A DNA stretch of 12,596 bases from Collinsella sp. AF02-46-1 (GTDB lineage Bacteria > Actinomycetota > Coriobacteriia > Coriobacteriales > Coriobacteriaceae), in contig CAKXKM010000057.1 in assembly GCA_934876235.1 (NCBI GenBank), positions 1 to 12,596 on the forward strand, written 5' to 3'. Positions 1 to 6,506 of this stretch are shown piece by piece (within the stretch, counting starts at the first letter, position 1; each line of letters starts with the position of its first letter). A program made the position numbers and the translations under genes. The notes beneath the pieces were generated by a model. That model saw nothing but the letters and a program-made list of their open reading frames with translations, did no database searches and was not told where the DNA came from.

Positions 1-1
1 G

Positions 2-187
2 CCACTGTGTGTGCCGCTGCTCATCTCGAGCGTGGGCAAGACCGATGCCACGGCCTTGGCGGCAGAACAGCGCGGCTTCTATCTGCGCACGCGCGCCAGC
101 TCGTACAAGCGCTACCCCATCAAGGGCCTGGACATCGCCGTACTCATCGTCAGCATCGCCCTCATCGCCATCGGCTTCCTGTTCTAG
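2..187 (+). CDS. ecfT: ECF transporter transmembrane subunit EcfT, C-terminal fragment
   Basis: The last 61 codons of a gene that begins left of the window. EcfT is the membrane scaffold of energy-coupling-factor vitamin/metal importers and couples the two ATPases to the substrate-binding subunit. The visible part carries the cytoplasmic coupling segment with an Ala-Glu-Gln-Arg-Gly-Phe run, corresponding to the A-R-G coupling-helix signature of the CbiQ/EcfT family. A Lys/Arg/Tyr-rich stretch follows, then a final hydrophobic helix (about 18 residues, Ile/Val/Leu/Ala) that ends four residues or fewer before the TAG stop. That order, with a last transmembrane helix right at the C-terminus, is normal for the family. 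Substrate cannot be inferred because no S component is visible. Frame and stop are certain; the family call rests on a short fragment. Confidence 0.75.
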   Translation, partial: PLCVPLLISSVGKTDATALAAEQRGFYLRTRASSYKRYPIKGLDIAVLIVSIALIAIGFLF

Positions 188-215
188 TTCGCCACCGACA
201 GCAACCGCCCAACGC

Positions 216-260
216 AAAAGGCCTCGGCTCGCACCAAACGAGCCGAGGCCTTTATTGTTT
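216..260 (+). terminator. Strong, probably bidirectional rho-independent terminator
   Basis: A perfect 12-bp stem (220-231 with 239-250), extended by flanking AAA/TTT pairs, closes a 7-nt loop and is followed on the + strand by TTTATTGTTT. On the - strand the stem is followed by TTTTGCG. It lies between the convergent ecfT end (187) and the racemase end (313), so it can stop transcription from both sides. Confidence 0.9.
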
Positions 261-312
261 CACCAGATAAAACCTACCAAAATTAACCTGTCCCTTTTTG
301 ACGGGTCGGAAG

Positions 313-1059
313 CTAGAGGCGGGAGGGGACGCCGCTGCGGATGATGGAGTCGCGCACCAGGACATCCATAGCATCGAGGGTGATCTCGGGCATCTCTCGA
401 TACTTCTGCAGCACCGATAGCTCGGTGCAGGCCAGAATGACACGGTCGCAGCCGCTACGGGCGAACTCCCACATCACACGGTCGAACTTATCCATATCGG
501 GCTCACGTCCGGCCTTCACATCATCGTAGATAAGCGACATCACATCGTTCTGACGCTTCTCGCTGGGATAGACAACCTCGACACCCGCAGCCTCGCATTC
601 GCGGCCGTAGACGCCCGCGCCCACGGTGCCGTCGGTTCCCATGATGCCAATCTTGCGCACCGGCTCGGCCGGCATACTCAGGTTGGGGTCGAACTCGCAC
701 TCCCCCATCACCGCACCCGCAAGGGCATAGCGCACCGACTCACGCGGCATGTGGATAATCGGCACCTTCGTAAACGACTGGATCTGGTCGTAGAAGTAGT
801 GTGACGTGTTGCAGGGAATGGCAATGTGCGCACAGCCCAGCGACTCGAGTGCCTGGGCACACTCTTTCATGGTCGCCAGCAGCTTGGCGTGCTCGCCAGT
901 CTTAATGGCCAGCGTGCGGTCGGGCATGGTCGACTTGGAGAGCACCACCATGTCGATATGATCCTGATCGCAGGCAGCAGCCGTATGACGCACTACCTGG
1001 TCGTAGTAATACGACGTGGCCTCGGCGCCCATGCCGCCGATAACTCCCAGCTTTTCCAT
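313..1059 (-). CDS. Aspartate/glutamate racemase family protein
   Basis: 248 residues, the usual size for Asp/Glu racemases, which interconvert L- and D-amino acids by a PLP-independent two-cysteine mechanism. The N-terminus has the family start LGVIGGMG. Catalytic cysteines are visible at C83 (AIPCNTSH) and C211 (ILACTEL), spaced as expected for one per half of the pseudo-symmetric fold. The start at 1059 was chosen because the Met is preceded by AAGGAGG at a good distance and begins the conserved domain; the frame stays open to 1143, but that adds 28 residues unlike the family. The gene follows the D-aspartate-ligase-like gene by 84 bp on the same strand. This is the pairing known for D-Asp cross-bridge synthesis, so L-Asp to D-Asp conversion is the inferred role. 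D-Glu supply for peptidoglycan is an alternative. Confidence 0.85.
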   Translation of the reverse strand: MEKLGVIGGMGAEATSYYYDQVVRHTAAACDQDHIDMVVLSKSTMPDRTLAIKTGEHAKLLATMKECAQALESLGCAHIAIPCNTSHYFYDQIQSFTKVPIIHMPRESVRYALAGAVMGECEFDPNLSMPAEPVRKIGIMGTDGTVGAGVYGRECEAAGVEVVYPSEKRQNDVMSLIYDDVKAGREPDMDKFDRVMWEFARSGCDRVILACTELSVLQKYREMPEITLDAMDVLVRDSIIRSGVPSRL

Positions 1060-1081
1060 CGCCGCCTCCTTGGTGACGCTT

Positions 1082-1134
1082 GCGCAATTGCGCGTATCAT
1101 ACCCGCGCCCGCCCGATGTAAACCGGACGGGCGC
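1082..1134 (-). promoter_or_regulatory. Intercistronic stem-loop, 12-bp palindrome and possible internal promoter
   Basis: The 84-bp gap between the ligase and racemase genes holds three things. An inverted repeat pairs 1105-1115 with 1124-1134 (11 bp with one wobble, 8-nt loop). A perfect palindrome GCGCAATTGCGC lies at 1082-1093. Between them, on the - strand, is TATGAT (1101-1096), a good -10 hexamer with only a poor -35 (TTTACA, 15-bp spacing). No T-run follows the stem, so it is not a normal terminator. It may stabilise or process the mRNA, or support separate racemase expression. Confidence 0.35.
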
Positions 1135-1143
1135 CGCACTCAT

Positions 1144-2400
1144 CTACTTGTAATACGTCTTGAACAGCTTAAAGTGGCGCAGCTTGGTGTGCCACATGCG
1201 CAGCCAGCGGTTAAAGACAAAGTCGCCCTTCATAAACGAAGGGTCGGCGCCCTTGCCTTCCTTGTCCAGGCGATGCACCTTAGCGCGCAGCTCGGGATCC
1301 TTGACGTACTTGTCGACGACGCCCATGGGGACGACCATCCACAGCGCCTCGTCCTGCGCCGTCACAAACTCCGGCTCAAACGGGCGGTTGAACACATACT
1401 CGTCCACCACATACTTGGCAACGTTAAAGCCGCTGTTAGTGACGTAGTAGTTGCTGCGACCTTGGCGCGTGTTGAAATCGAAGAACTTAAACGAGCCGTC
1501 GCGCTCGTCGTACTTAACGTCAAAGTTGGAATAGCCCACAAAGTGAAGGTCCTCGAGCAACTTGCGCACGCCGCCCATGAGCTCGTCATTGGGCTCGGTG
1601 ATGATACAGGCGTGGTTGCCGACACCGTGAGGCTGATGCTCCTCGAGCAGCACGTGACCCAGGCACATCATGCGCACCTTGCCGTTGCGGTCGGAATAAC
1701 TGGTGAGCACGCGCATGTACTCGTCATTGCCGGGCACGCGATCCTGCAAGATCAGGTCGTCGGTGTAGCCGCTGGCATACGAGTCGCGAATGACCTGTTC
1801 CAGCTCGGCACGGTCGGCAATCTCATAGGCCTTTTTCTGGCCCTCGAACTCGTGCTGCCACCACATGATGCCGTCAGAAGGCTTCAGAATCATCGGGTAG
1901 GGAAAATCGATCTGGTCGAGCACTTCGGCAGGCGCCTCGCCTTGGGCGTTCAGCATCGCCATGGTGAAGGTAAAGGTATGCGGATAGGGCACGCCATGCT
2001 TCTCGCACAGCTCGTAGAAGATCTCCTTCTTCTGACACTGCTCAAGCATGCTATAGGGAGCGTAAGGCGCGACGATGTTATCCGCCAACTCATGGGCATC
2101 CTTGGCCTGAGCCACGAGGGCAACATAGTTATCGCCACAGCCCACAAGGACAATCGTCTTATCGGCATGCGCTTGGGCAATGCCGTTGACGGTCCTGAGC
2201 ATCACGGGCATGGTATCGATATCCACGTTGGGCGTGTAGTCGATAATCTGGCTGCGGTACGCGGGACCCGTCTGGTACTTGCCAAAGACCAGGCTCTTGA
2301 CCTGGTACTCCTCGTAGAAGGCGCGCGCCACCGAATAGGCGTTGATGTCGCCACCGAGCAGCACGGGAATGAACTCGCGCTCTGTAAACTGCAATGCCAT
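1144..2400 (-). CDS. ATP-grasp ligase, D-aspartate ligase-like (peptidoglycan cross-bridge)
   Basis: 418 residues with an ATP-grasp layout. An N-terminal pre-ATP domain begins EFIPVLLGGDINAY (about 9-22). A central nucleotide-binding segment has the ATP-contacting lysine in MILKPSDG (K173) and LILQDRVPG (217-224). The C-terminal magnesium-binding part has SNFDVKYD (291-298) and FFDFNTRQGRS (307-316). The opening and overall pattern resemble from memory the Enterococcus faecium D-aspartate ligase (Aslfm), which adds D-Asp to the side-chain amine of residue 3 of the UDP-MurNAc-pentapeptide; D-Asp then becomes the cross-bridge. The downstream Asp/Glu racemase supports this. The start has AGGAAG upstream with good spacing. 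Substrate is inferred: another D-amino acid or another amine acceptor is possible. It is probably cytoplasmic and first in a two-gene operon. Confidence 0.78.
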   Translation of the reverse strand: MALQFTEREFIPVLLGGDINAYSVARAFYEEYQVKSLVFGKYQTGPAYRSQIIDYTPNVDIDTMPVMLRTVNGIAQAHADKTIVLVGCGDNYVALVAQAKDAHELADNIVAPYAPYSMLEQCQKKEIFYELCEKHGVPYPHTFTFTMAMLNAQGEAPAEVLDQIDFPYPMILKPSDGIMWWQHEFEGQKKAYEIADRAELEQVIRDSYASGYTDDLILQDRVPGNDEYMRVLTSYSDRNGKVRMMCLGHVLLEEHQPHGVGNHACIITEPNDELMGGVRKLLEDLHFVGYSNFDVKYDERDGSFKFFDFNTRQGRSNYYVTNSGFNVAKYVVDEYVFNRPFEPEFVTAQDEALWMVVPMGVVDKYVKDPELRAKVHRLDKEGKGADPSFMKGDFVFNRWLRMWHTKLRHFKLFKTYYK

Positions 2401-2457
2401 GGAAACTTCCTATCATGAACTGCCCACACAACGGGGCGGTCTTTGCGCAACTGATTT

Positions 2458-2487
2458 ATTCTAGCGTGCCAAGCCGCCGGCGCCCAA
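2458..2487 (-). promoter_or_regulatory. Probable promoter of the ligase-racemase operon
   Basis: On the - strand, TTGGGC (2487-2482) and TAGAAT (2463-2458) are separated by 18 bp. Transcription would begin near 2451 and give a leader of about 50 nt before the ATG at 2400. Hexamers and spacing fit a sigma-70-type promoter. Confidence 0.5.
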
Positions 2488-2594
2488 AGCTCCACCGTAT
2501 CTATGGCAATCGACGTAATCGTCCAGCATGAAATCCGCCCTCGCCGTGATGGGACCCTGTAGTTGCAAAACCCCACATGAGGCGACTTTTGATA

Positions 2595-2618
2595 AACAAA
2601 AACCCTCTCGACAGGGTT
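2595..2618 (-). terminator. Leftward terminator-like hairpin with no obvious source gene
   Basis: A 6-bp stem (AACCCT 2601-2606 with AGGGTT 2613-2618, 6-nt loop) is followed on the - strand by TTTGTTT, so reading leftward it has the form of a small intrinsic terminator. No gene on the - strand lies between it and 2795. It may end an antisense or small transcript started in the 2620-2790 region, or act as an attenuator in an extended ligase leader. Confidence 0.35.
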
Positions 2619-2629
2619 CCGTAACGTTA

Positions 2630-2733
2630 AAGTTGAACTCTATGGTTTCTCAACAATTCATCATAACTGCAGGTCAAAGCCAAAGCCTCAAGTTCAACTT
2701 GACCCTTTGGAACCTTTAAGGTTCAAGTTGAGG
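2630..2733. promoter_or_regulatory. Cluster of palindromes, probable operator region upstream of the hydrolase
   Basis: Two perfect odd-centred palindromes lie 8 bp apart: TCAAGTT-c-AACTTGA (2688-2702) and GAACCTT-t-AAGGTTC (2710-2724). A further TTCAAGTTGAGG (2722-2733) overlaps the second, and an AAGTTGAACTC copy lies at 2630-2640. The first palindrome has the CTCAAGTT/AACTTGA flavour of MerR-family operators, but that is only a resemblance. Between 2401 and 2794 I see no gene. The stretch holds the ligase promoter, the leftward terminator-like hairpin and this repeat cluster, and is more AT-rich than the flanking genes from about 2585. Confidence 0.5.
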
Positions 2734-2794
2734 TCGAAAGCAGTAGTAGAATACCGTTCGAACCATAACCTACGATTGATTGCAGAGGGACTGG

Positions 2795-3928
2795 ATGCAG
2801 CATTCGAATCATCGCACCGCAGCGCTCATTGCGTCGAAGCCGGCTCGTATCATCACGAGCGCCGCGCTCGCCGTTGCGCTGACGGCCACGCCGATGCTCT
2901 CCCCCGTTGCGGCGTATGCCGCCTCGCAGGCAACGCAGGACCAGCTTTCCGCAGCCCAGCAGAAGATCGAAGCCGCCACGAGCGCCTACAACGACGCCCG
3001 CACCAAACTCGATGACCTGCAAAAGCAGATTGACTCCAACGAGGCAAGCATCGAGGAAATCGAGGCTAAGCTTCCCGAGCAGCAGGCCAAGGCAAGCTCC
3101 GCCATGCGCGATCTGTACAAGTATCAGAAGGGCACCAATCCCATCGTGAGCTTCCTGGTCAATGCGCAGAGCCTGGGTGAGTTCATCACGACCTGCAAAT
3201 ACACCAACCAGATCACGAGCTCGAGCGTCAACGAGATCGAAGAGCTCAATAATATGCAAACCGAACTCGAGCAGAACAAGGCCGAGCTCCAGCAGGCCAA
3301 GTCACAGCTTGAGGCAGAGCAGAAAAACGCCGAGGATGCGCTGGCGCAGGCCCAGCAGCTCCGCAGCGAGGCACAGGCAAAAGCCGAGCAGGAAAATGCC
3401 GCCGAGCTTGCCAAGCTTGAGGCCGATAAGGCCGCTGCCGCCGAGAAGCTCTCGGGCGAGGGCGTAAGCGGCGGCAATTCCAGCAGCCAGGCCACCAACA
3501 CCAACACCACCATAGACACCACGGTGAACAACTCCAATACCGGTAGTTCCGATTACGATTCGTTCATTAATGAGTGGACGAGCCGCATCGACAATTATCT
3601 TGCCGGCTCCCCCATGGCAGGCCAGGGCTATAACTTTGCCGTCGCCGCCTGGAATACCAGTGTCGACCCCCGTTGGTCCCCCGCCATCGCCTGTATCGAG
3701 AGCACCAAGGGTGCTTATTGCGCCAATTCTTACAACGCCTGGGGCTGGAGCGCCCGTGGCGGCGGTTGGCGCAGCTTTGGCAGCTGGAGCGAGGGCATCT
3801 CCGCTCACGTTGCCTATCTGGGTGCCAACTACGGCTCCACCCTTACTCCGGCAGCGGCCAAAAAGTACTGCCCGCCCACGTGGCAGGACTGGTATAACAA
3901 AGTCGCCGCTCAGATGAACCGCATCTAA
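2795..3928 (+). CDS. Secreted coiled-coil cell-wall hydrolase with lysozyme-like C-terminal domain
   Basis: 377 residues. A signal peptide is clear: Arg/Lys in the first 19 residues, a hydrophobic Ala/Leu/Val core to about 36, and an Ala-Tyr-Ala cleavage site at 40-42. Residues about 45-220 are an Ala/Glu/Gln/Lys-rich coiled coil of the PcsB/CwlO type, interrupted by a short globular piece (about 101-140). A low-complexity Ser/Thr/Asn/Gly linker covers 221-253. Residues about 255-377 form a lysozyme/glucosaminidase-like domain with a likely catalytic Glu302 (CIESTKG) and a NAWGW motif (314-318). It probably cuts peptidoglycan glycan strands outside the membrane, the coiled coil controlling activity as in PcsB/CwlO proteins. 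The ATG at 2795 was preferred over the in-frame TTG at 2780 because GAGGGA precedes it and the signal peptide is complete from there. Exact bond specificity is unknown. Confidence 0.82.
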   Translation: MQHSNHRTAALIASKPARIITSAALAVALTATPMLSPVAAYAASQATQDQLSAAQQKIEAATSAYNDARTKLDDLQKQIDSNEASIEEIEAKLPEQQAKASSAMRDLYKYQKGTNPIVSFLVNAQSLGEFITTCKYTNQITSSSVNEIEELNNMQTELEQNKAELQQAKSQLEAEQKNAEDALAQAQQLRSEAQAKAEQENAAELAKLEADKAAAAEKLSGEGVSGGNSSSQATNTNTTIDTTVNNSNTGSSDYDSFINEWTSRIDNYLAGSPMAGQGYNFAVAAWNTSVDPRWSPAIACIESTKGAYCANSYNAWGWSARGGGWRSFGSWSEGISAHVAYLGANYGSTLTPAAAKKYCPPTWQDWYNKVAAQMNRI

Positions 3929-3938
3929 GCGCAACTGC

Positions 3939-3968
3939 AAAGGGCCCCAATGGGGCCCTTTTCTTTTA
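3939..3968 (+). terminator. Rho-independent terminator of the hydrolase gene
   Basis: A perfect 10-bp stem (3939-3948 with 3952-3961) with an AAT loop is followed by TTTTCTTTTA. It starts 10 bp after the hydrolase stop. The T-run overlaps the stop codon of the convergent kinase gene (3966-3968). Confidence 0.9.
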
Positions 3969-5345
3969 GGTAGCGGAGGTATCGACGACGCCGGTCGCAT
4001 TGGCAACCGCGACTATGACGATCATGCATAGGAGCAGCACACCCAATGCCTTGAGCCAGAGTTTCGCGAGTTTCTTGCCGCGATAGCTGTCGAGCAGTAC
4101 GAATCGCCGACGAAGACGGCGCTTATCGAGCAGCGCAAAATGCATAAGCACCATAAGGCCATCGACAAAGAAAAAATACTCGATTATGAGAAGCCACGTC
4201 GGGTAGCTTTGGTTTGCTCCCGTGGGGTGAAAGACGGCAAAGTGACTTCCGGCAAAGAACACAAGTAGCGAGAAGCAGACAAGCGTATTCCAAATGCGCC
4301 CCAGAGACTCCGGAACGCGAGAGAGCAGACCGCATGCAACAGAGGCGGCAGGCCTAGGAAGCCCTGCGGGGTTCTGGAGCCCTTGGGGCGTCAACACCGT
4401 CTCCGAGTCTGGAGTACGGACAGGCGCAGGCGCAGGAGGCCGCACGGGGCGACTCAGATCGTATGCCGCGCGCGTAGCCCGTCCCAACGCTTCCGCACTC
4501 GCAAAACGCTTAGCCGGGTCGAGCGCCATCGACATGCAGATGACATCGGCAAGTGGAGTGGGAATACCACGCGCCTCGCATTGCTCGCGCATGTCGAGCC
4601 CTGGTTTAGGGTCGATTCCCGTCAAGCAGAAGAACAACAGGGCGCCAAGTGCGTAGACGTCGCTGCGCACACTCGTCTGCCCAAACCCATACTGCTCGGG
4701 CGGCGCATAGGGTCGCGTGCCAAACTTGACGGTGTCGGCATCGGCGCCATCGCGCCATACGCGCGCGATCCCCAAGTCGATAATCACCAGCGATGAAAAC
4801 GTCAGGCCCTCATCGAGCGTACGGCTCGCACCTGTCACGATGATATTCGATGGCTTGAGGTCGCGATGGATCACCGGCGCCGACGTCTCCCCCGCCATTG
4901 CAAAACCGGCGTGGAGCTCGCCCACGGCGTCGCAAAGGGCAGGATACAATTCACATGCATAATCGGGGGTGGCTCCCAGACGGTCCACCAGCACCCCGAG
5001 CGTCTCTCCTTCGATATATTCCATAACCACGTTAAGCTCGTCGCCCACACGACGGCAATCGACGATTCTGGGCAGGTGCTCAAAACGCCCGCCCGCCCGC
5101 TGGGCGGCAAACAGACGCTCGTATGCCCCGCCGATTTGAGCCGAAGCATCGATGCGTTTACGGACAAAGGGGCCGAGCGAACCACCGCCGGTTCCTTCAA
5201 AGTACACGAGCTCAGTTGTTTCAACGGACGAGCGCTTAAGTACACGCTCCACGCGATAGCTGTCGTCGCGATCGAGCGACGCCAGGTGCTCGGCAAGCGC
5301 TGCGGTCAGCTCGTCATCGGGATATGTTGGGGTCTGAGTATCCAT
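3966..5345 (-). CDS. Membrane-anchored Ser/Thr protein kinase, atypical
   Basis: 459 residues from the chosen start. The N-terminal ~300 residues are a Hanks-type kinase: probable beta-3 lysine K63 (VRKRID), helix-C Glu76, catalytic loop HRDLKPSN (160-167), metal-binding DLG (190-192, instead of DFG) and APPEQYG (214-220) in the activation segment. No GxGxxG glycine loop is visible before K63. A Pro-rich linker (about 300-335) leads to three hydrophobic helices (about 351-372, 384-406, 433-454). There are no PASTA repeats and only a short tail, so it senses something through or near the membrane rather than by a large outer domain. The start is uncertain: the frame opens at a GTG (5375), with ATGs at 5357, 5354 and 5345; the last has GGAGG but only 3 nt away. 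It lies 98 bp after the HTH gene on the same strand. Confidence 0.85.
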   Translation of the reverse strand: MDTQTPTYPDDELTAALAEHLASLDRDDSYRVERVLKRSSVETTELVYFEGTGGGSLGPFVRKRIDASAQIGGAYERLFAAQRAGGRFEHLPRIVDCRRVGDELNVVMEYIEGETLGVLVDRLGATPDYACELYPALCDAVGELHAGFAMAGETSAPVIHRDLKPSNIIVTGASRTLDEGLTFSSLVIIDLGIARVWRDGADADTVKFGTRPYAPPEQYGFGQTSVRSDVYALGALLFFCLTGIDPKPGLDMREQCEARGIPTPLADVICMSMALDPAKRFASAEALGRATRAAYDLSRPVRPPAPAPVRTPDSETVLTPQGLQNPAGLPRPAASVACGLLSRVPESLGRIWNTLVCFSLLVFFAGSHFAVFHPTGANQSYPTWLLIIEYFFFVDGLMVLMHFALLDKRRLRRRFVLLDSYRGKKLAKLWLKALGVLLLCMIVIVAVANATGVVDTSAT

Positions 5346-5443
5346 AGCCTCCATCATAGCGCAGGGCGCAGACACCCCATGGCATCCGCGCCCCGTTCGT
5401 TTGCATCGTTGTTCGGCAGCTCCGCCGGCTCAGATATCAGCCG

Positions 5444-5866
5444 CTAACTCACCGTCTCCTCGCCAAAGCGATACAGCTCCTCGTTGACCTTTTGGAGGCT
5501 GCACCCGCGATCGATGCAAAAGATGATAATCGCGTCACGGCGATCCTTGCAGTTGAGGACGCTCACCCCGGCAGCCGTCAGCGCACGGTTGGTCTCTTTG
5601 AGCGTCAGCGCCATCGCAAAGGCAATCTGCAGCACCTTATTGCGACTCGGGTGACGCGCACCAGTAAAGATCTGATAGCCAAAGGTCTCATTGAGATCGG
5701 CCATACGAACCACGCGAGAGCGCTCCAAGCCCTTTTCCTGCATCAGCTGCTTCAGGTAGTCCGAAAGCGACGGGGCGGCAAAGTCGTGCTCCCTGATATA
5801 GCCATCGATGTTCGGTGCATCGAGAAGCTCATTGAGCAACTCCTCAGTCAGCTTTTTATCGGGCAT
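5444..5866 (-). CDS. Small helix-turn-helix (XRE-like) protein
   Basis: 140 residues, start fixed by a near-ideal GGAGGTGA six bases before the ATG. Residues 1-45 are a charged, mostly helical region. About 48-80 look like an XRE-type helix-turn-helix (hydrophobic positions around MADLNETFGYQIFTG, then RHPSRNKVL). The rest, including ALTAAGVSVL and a segment with RRDAIIIFCIDRG, looks helical and probably packs against it. I read it as a DNA-binding or kinase-adaptor protein; similar small HTH proteins next to Ser/Thr kinases are familiar in Firmicutes and Coriobacteria from memory. It sits between the FxLYD gene (32 bp upstream) and the kinase (98 bp downstream), so co-expression and a shared pathway are likely. 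Whether it binds DNA is not shown. Confidence 0.72.
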   Translation of the reverse strand: MPDKKLTEELLNELLDAPNIDGYIREHDFAAPSLSDYLKQLMQEKGLERSRVVRMADLNETFGYQIFTGARHPSRNKVLQIAFAMALTLKETNRALTAAGVSVLNCKDRRDAIIIFCIDRGCSLQKVNEELYRFGEETVS

Positions 5867-5898
5867 ACGACTTCACCTCCCCCAGTGCATGCAACATG

Positions 5899-6342
5899 CT
5901 AGAAACCGCTTACGTCCGAACGCTCCCAGCTAGCAACCTGGTCGGGAGACACCGTACCCAGCGCCTCGAACTTCCAGGAGCCGCCCGCCTTCAGATGATT
6001 GGTGTTTGCAAGAGCCGTTCCAACCTGGTTGCCATCGGCATCATACAGAACATACTCAATCTGAATGTAGCTCTTTTCCTTGTCCGTGTTATTGGTCAGC
6101 GTGCCCGTGATCTTATAGGCAAACTGACTGGAGGTGTCTTCAGCCTCGTCAGCAATGGTATACGGTTCTTGCGGTTCTTTTTGCTCCTCAGCCTGCTGTG
6201 TCGCCTCGGCAGGTTTTGCCGAATCGCTCGCAGACGAATCGGTTGAATTGCCACCCATAGAGCCCACGGCACCGACGATAACCAGCACCACGATGACGCC
6301 TAGGACAATCTTGCCGATCGGCTTCTTTCCCTCTTTTGCCAT
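5899..6342 (-). CDS. Membrane-anchored FxLYD-domain protein
   Basis: 147 residues. After a short positive N-terminus (KEGKKPIGK) there is one hydrophobic helix at about 12-29, acting as an uncleaved anchor or signal sequence; no lipobox cysteine is present. A Ser/Asp/Glu/Gln-rich tether runs to about 65. Residues about 74-147 form a beta-rich domain of the FxLYD type (YKITGTLTNNT, YVLYDADGNQVG, LKAGGSWKFEA), an extracellular fold of unknown function common in Gram-positive surface proteins. The start is supported by GGAAGGA at good spacing. It is first of three same-strand genes with the HTH protein and the kinase. One idea is that it supplies the outer sensing domain that the kinase lacks; this is inference. 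Confidence 0.78.
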   Translation of the reverse strand: MAKEGKKPIGKIVLGVIVVLVIVGAVGSMGGNSTDSSASDSAKPAEATQQAEEQKEPQEPYTIADEAEDTSSQFAYKITGTLTNNTDKEKSYIQIEYVLYDADGNQVGTALANTNHLKAGGSWKFEALGTVSPDQVASWERSDVSGF

Positions 6343-6348
6343 TATTCA

Positions 6349-6430
6349 TCCTTCCTACGATCCGGCTACCGCGCCGGCACACAGCACATCGTAGAAAGGA
6401 TTGAACTTGAATTCATTAGCTGAGAGCTAA
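6349..6430 (-). promoter_or_regulatory. Leader region of the FxLYD operon with hairpins
   Basis: Just upstream of the FxLYD ribosome binding site (6349-6355) a two-part hairpin can form: outer arms 6355-6361 and 6388-6394 (7 bp), inner arms 6362-6366 and 6373-6377 (5 bp). A second dyad TTAGCT-gag-AGCTAA lies near 6416-6430. TTGAACTTGA at 6401-6410 is the reverse complement of a 10-mer inside the palindrome at 2688-2702. No convincing -35/-10 pair was found in 6343-6506. Confidence 0.3.
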
Positions 6431-6506
6431 GGTTGCGGTAAACGGCCAATGCAGCTATCCAGACGCCGAGCAAACGCACTTTGCGTGACCGTCTGCTAGC
6501 AGCGCA

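Noticed and set aside
826..2418. 530-codon open frame on the + strand
   Set aside because: It lies antisense to the ligase and racemase, with a His/Leu/Val-rich composition typical of GC-rich antisense frames. The opposite strand has clear family motifs.
2528..2719. 63-codon + strand frame in the intergenic region
   Set aside because: No Shine-Dalgarno, no recognisable motif, and it runs through the inverted repeats.
2688..2724. Definite MerR-family operator
   Set aside because: The dyad resembles MerR-type sites, but no well-placed -35/-10 pair with 19-20 bp spacing brackets it and no merR-like gene is nearby, so it is kept only as an unnamed operator.
2780..2797. TTG at 2780 as start of the hydrolase
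   Set aside because: It adds five residues without a ribosome binding site; the ATG at 2795 has GAGGGA upstream.
3302..4006. 234-codon - strand frame opposite the hydrolase
   Set aside because: Gly/Val/Ala-rich antisense frame across the terminator; the + strand protein is clearly real.
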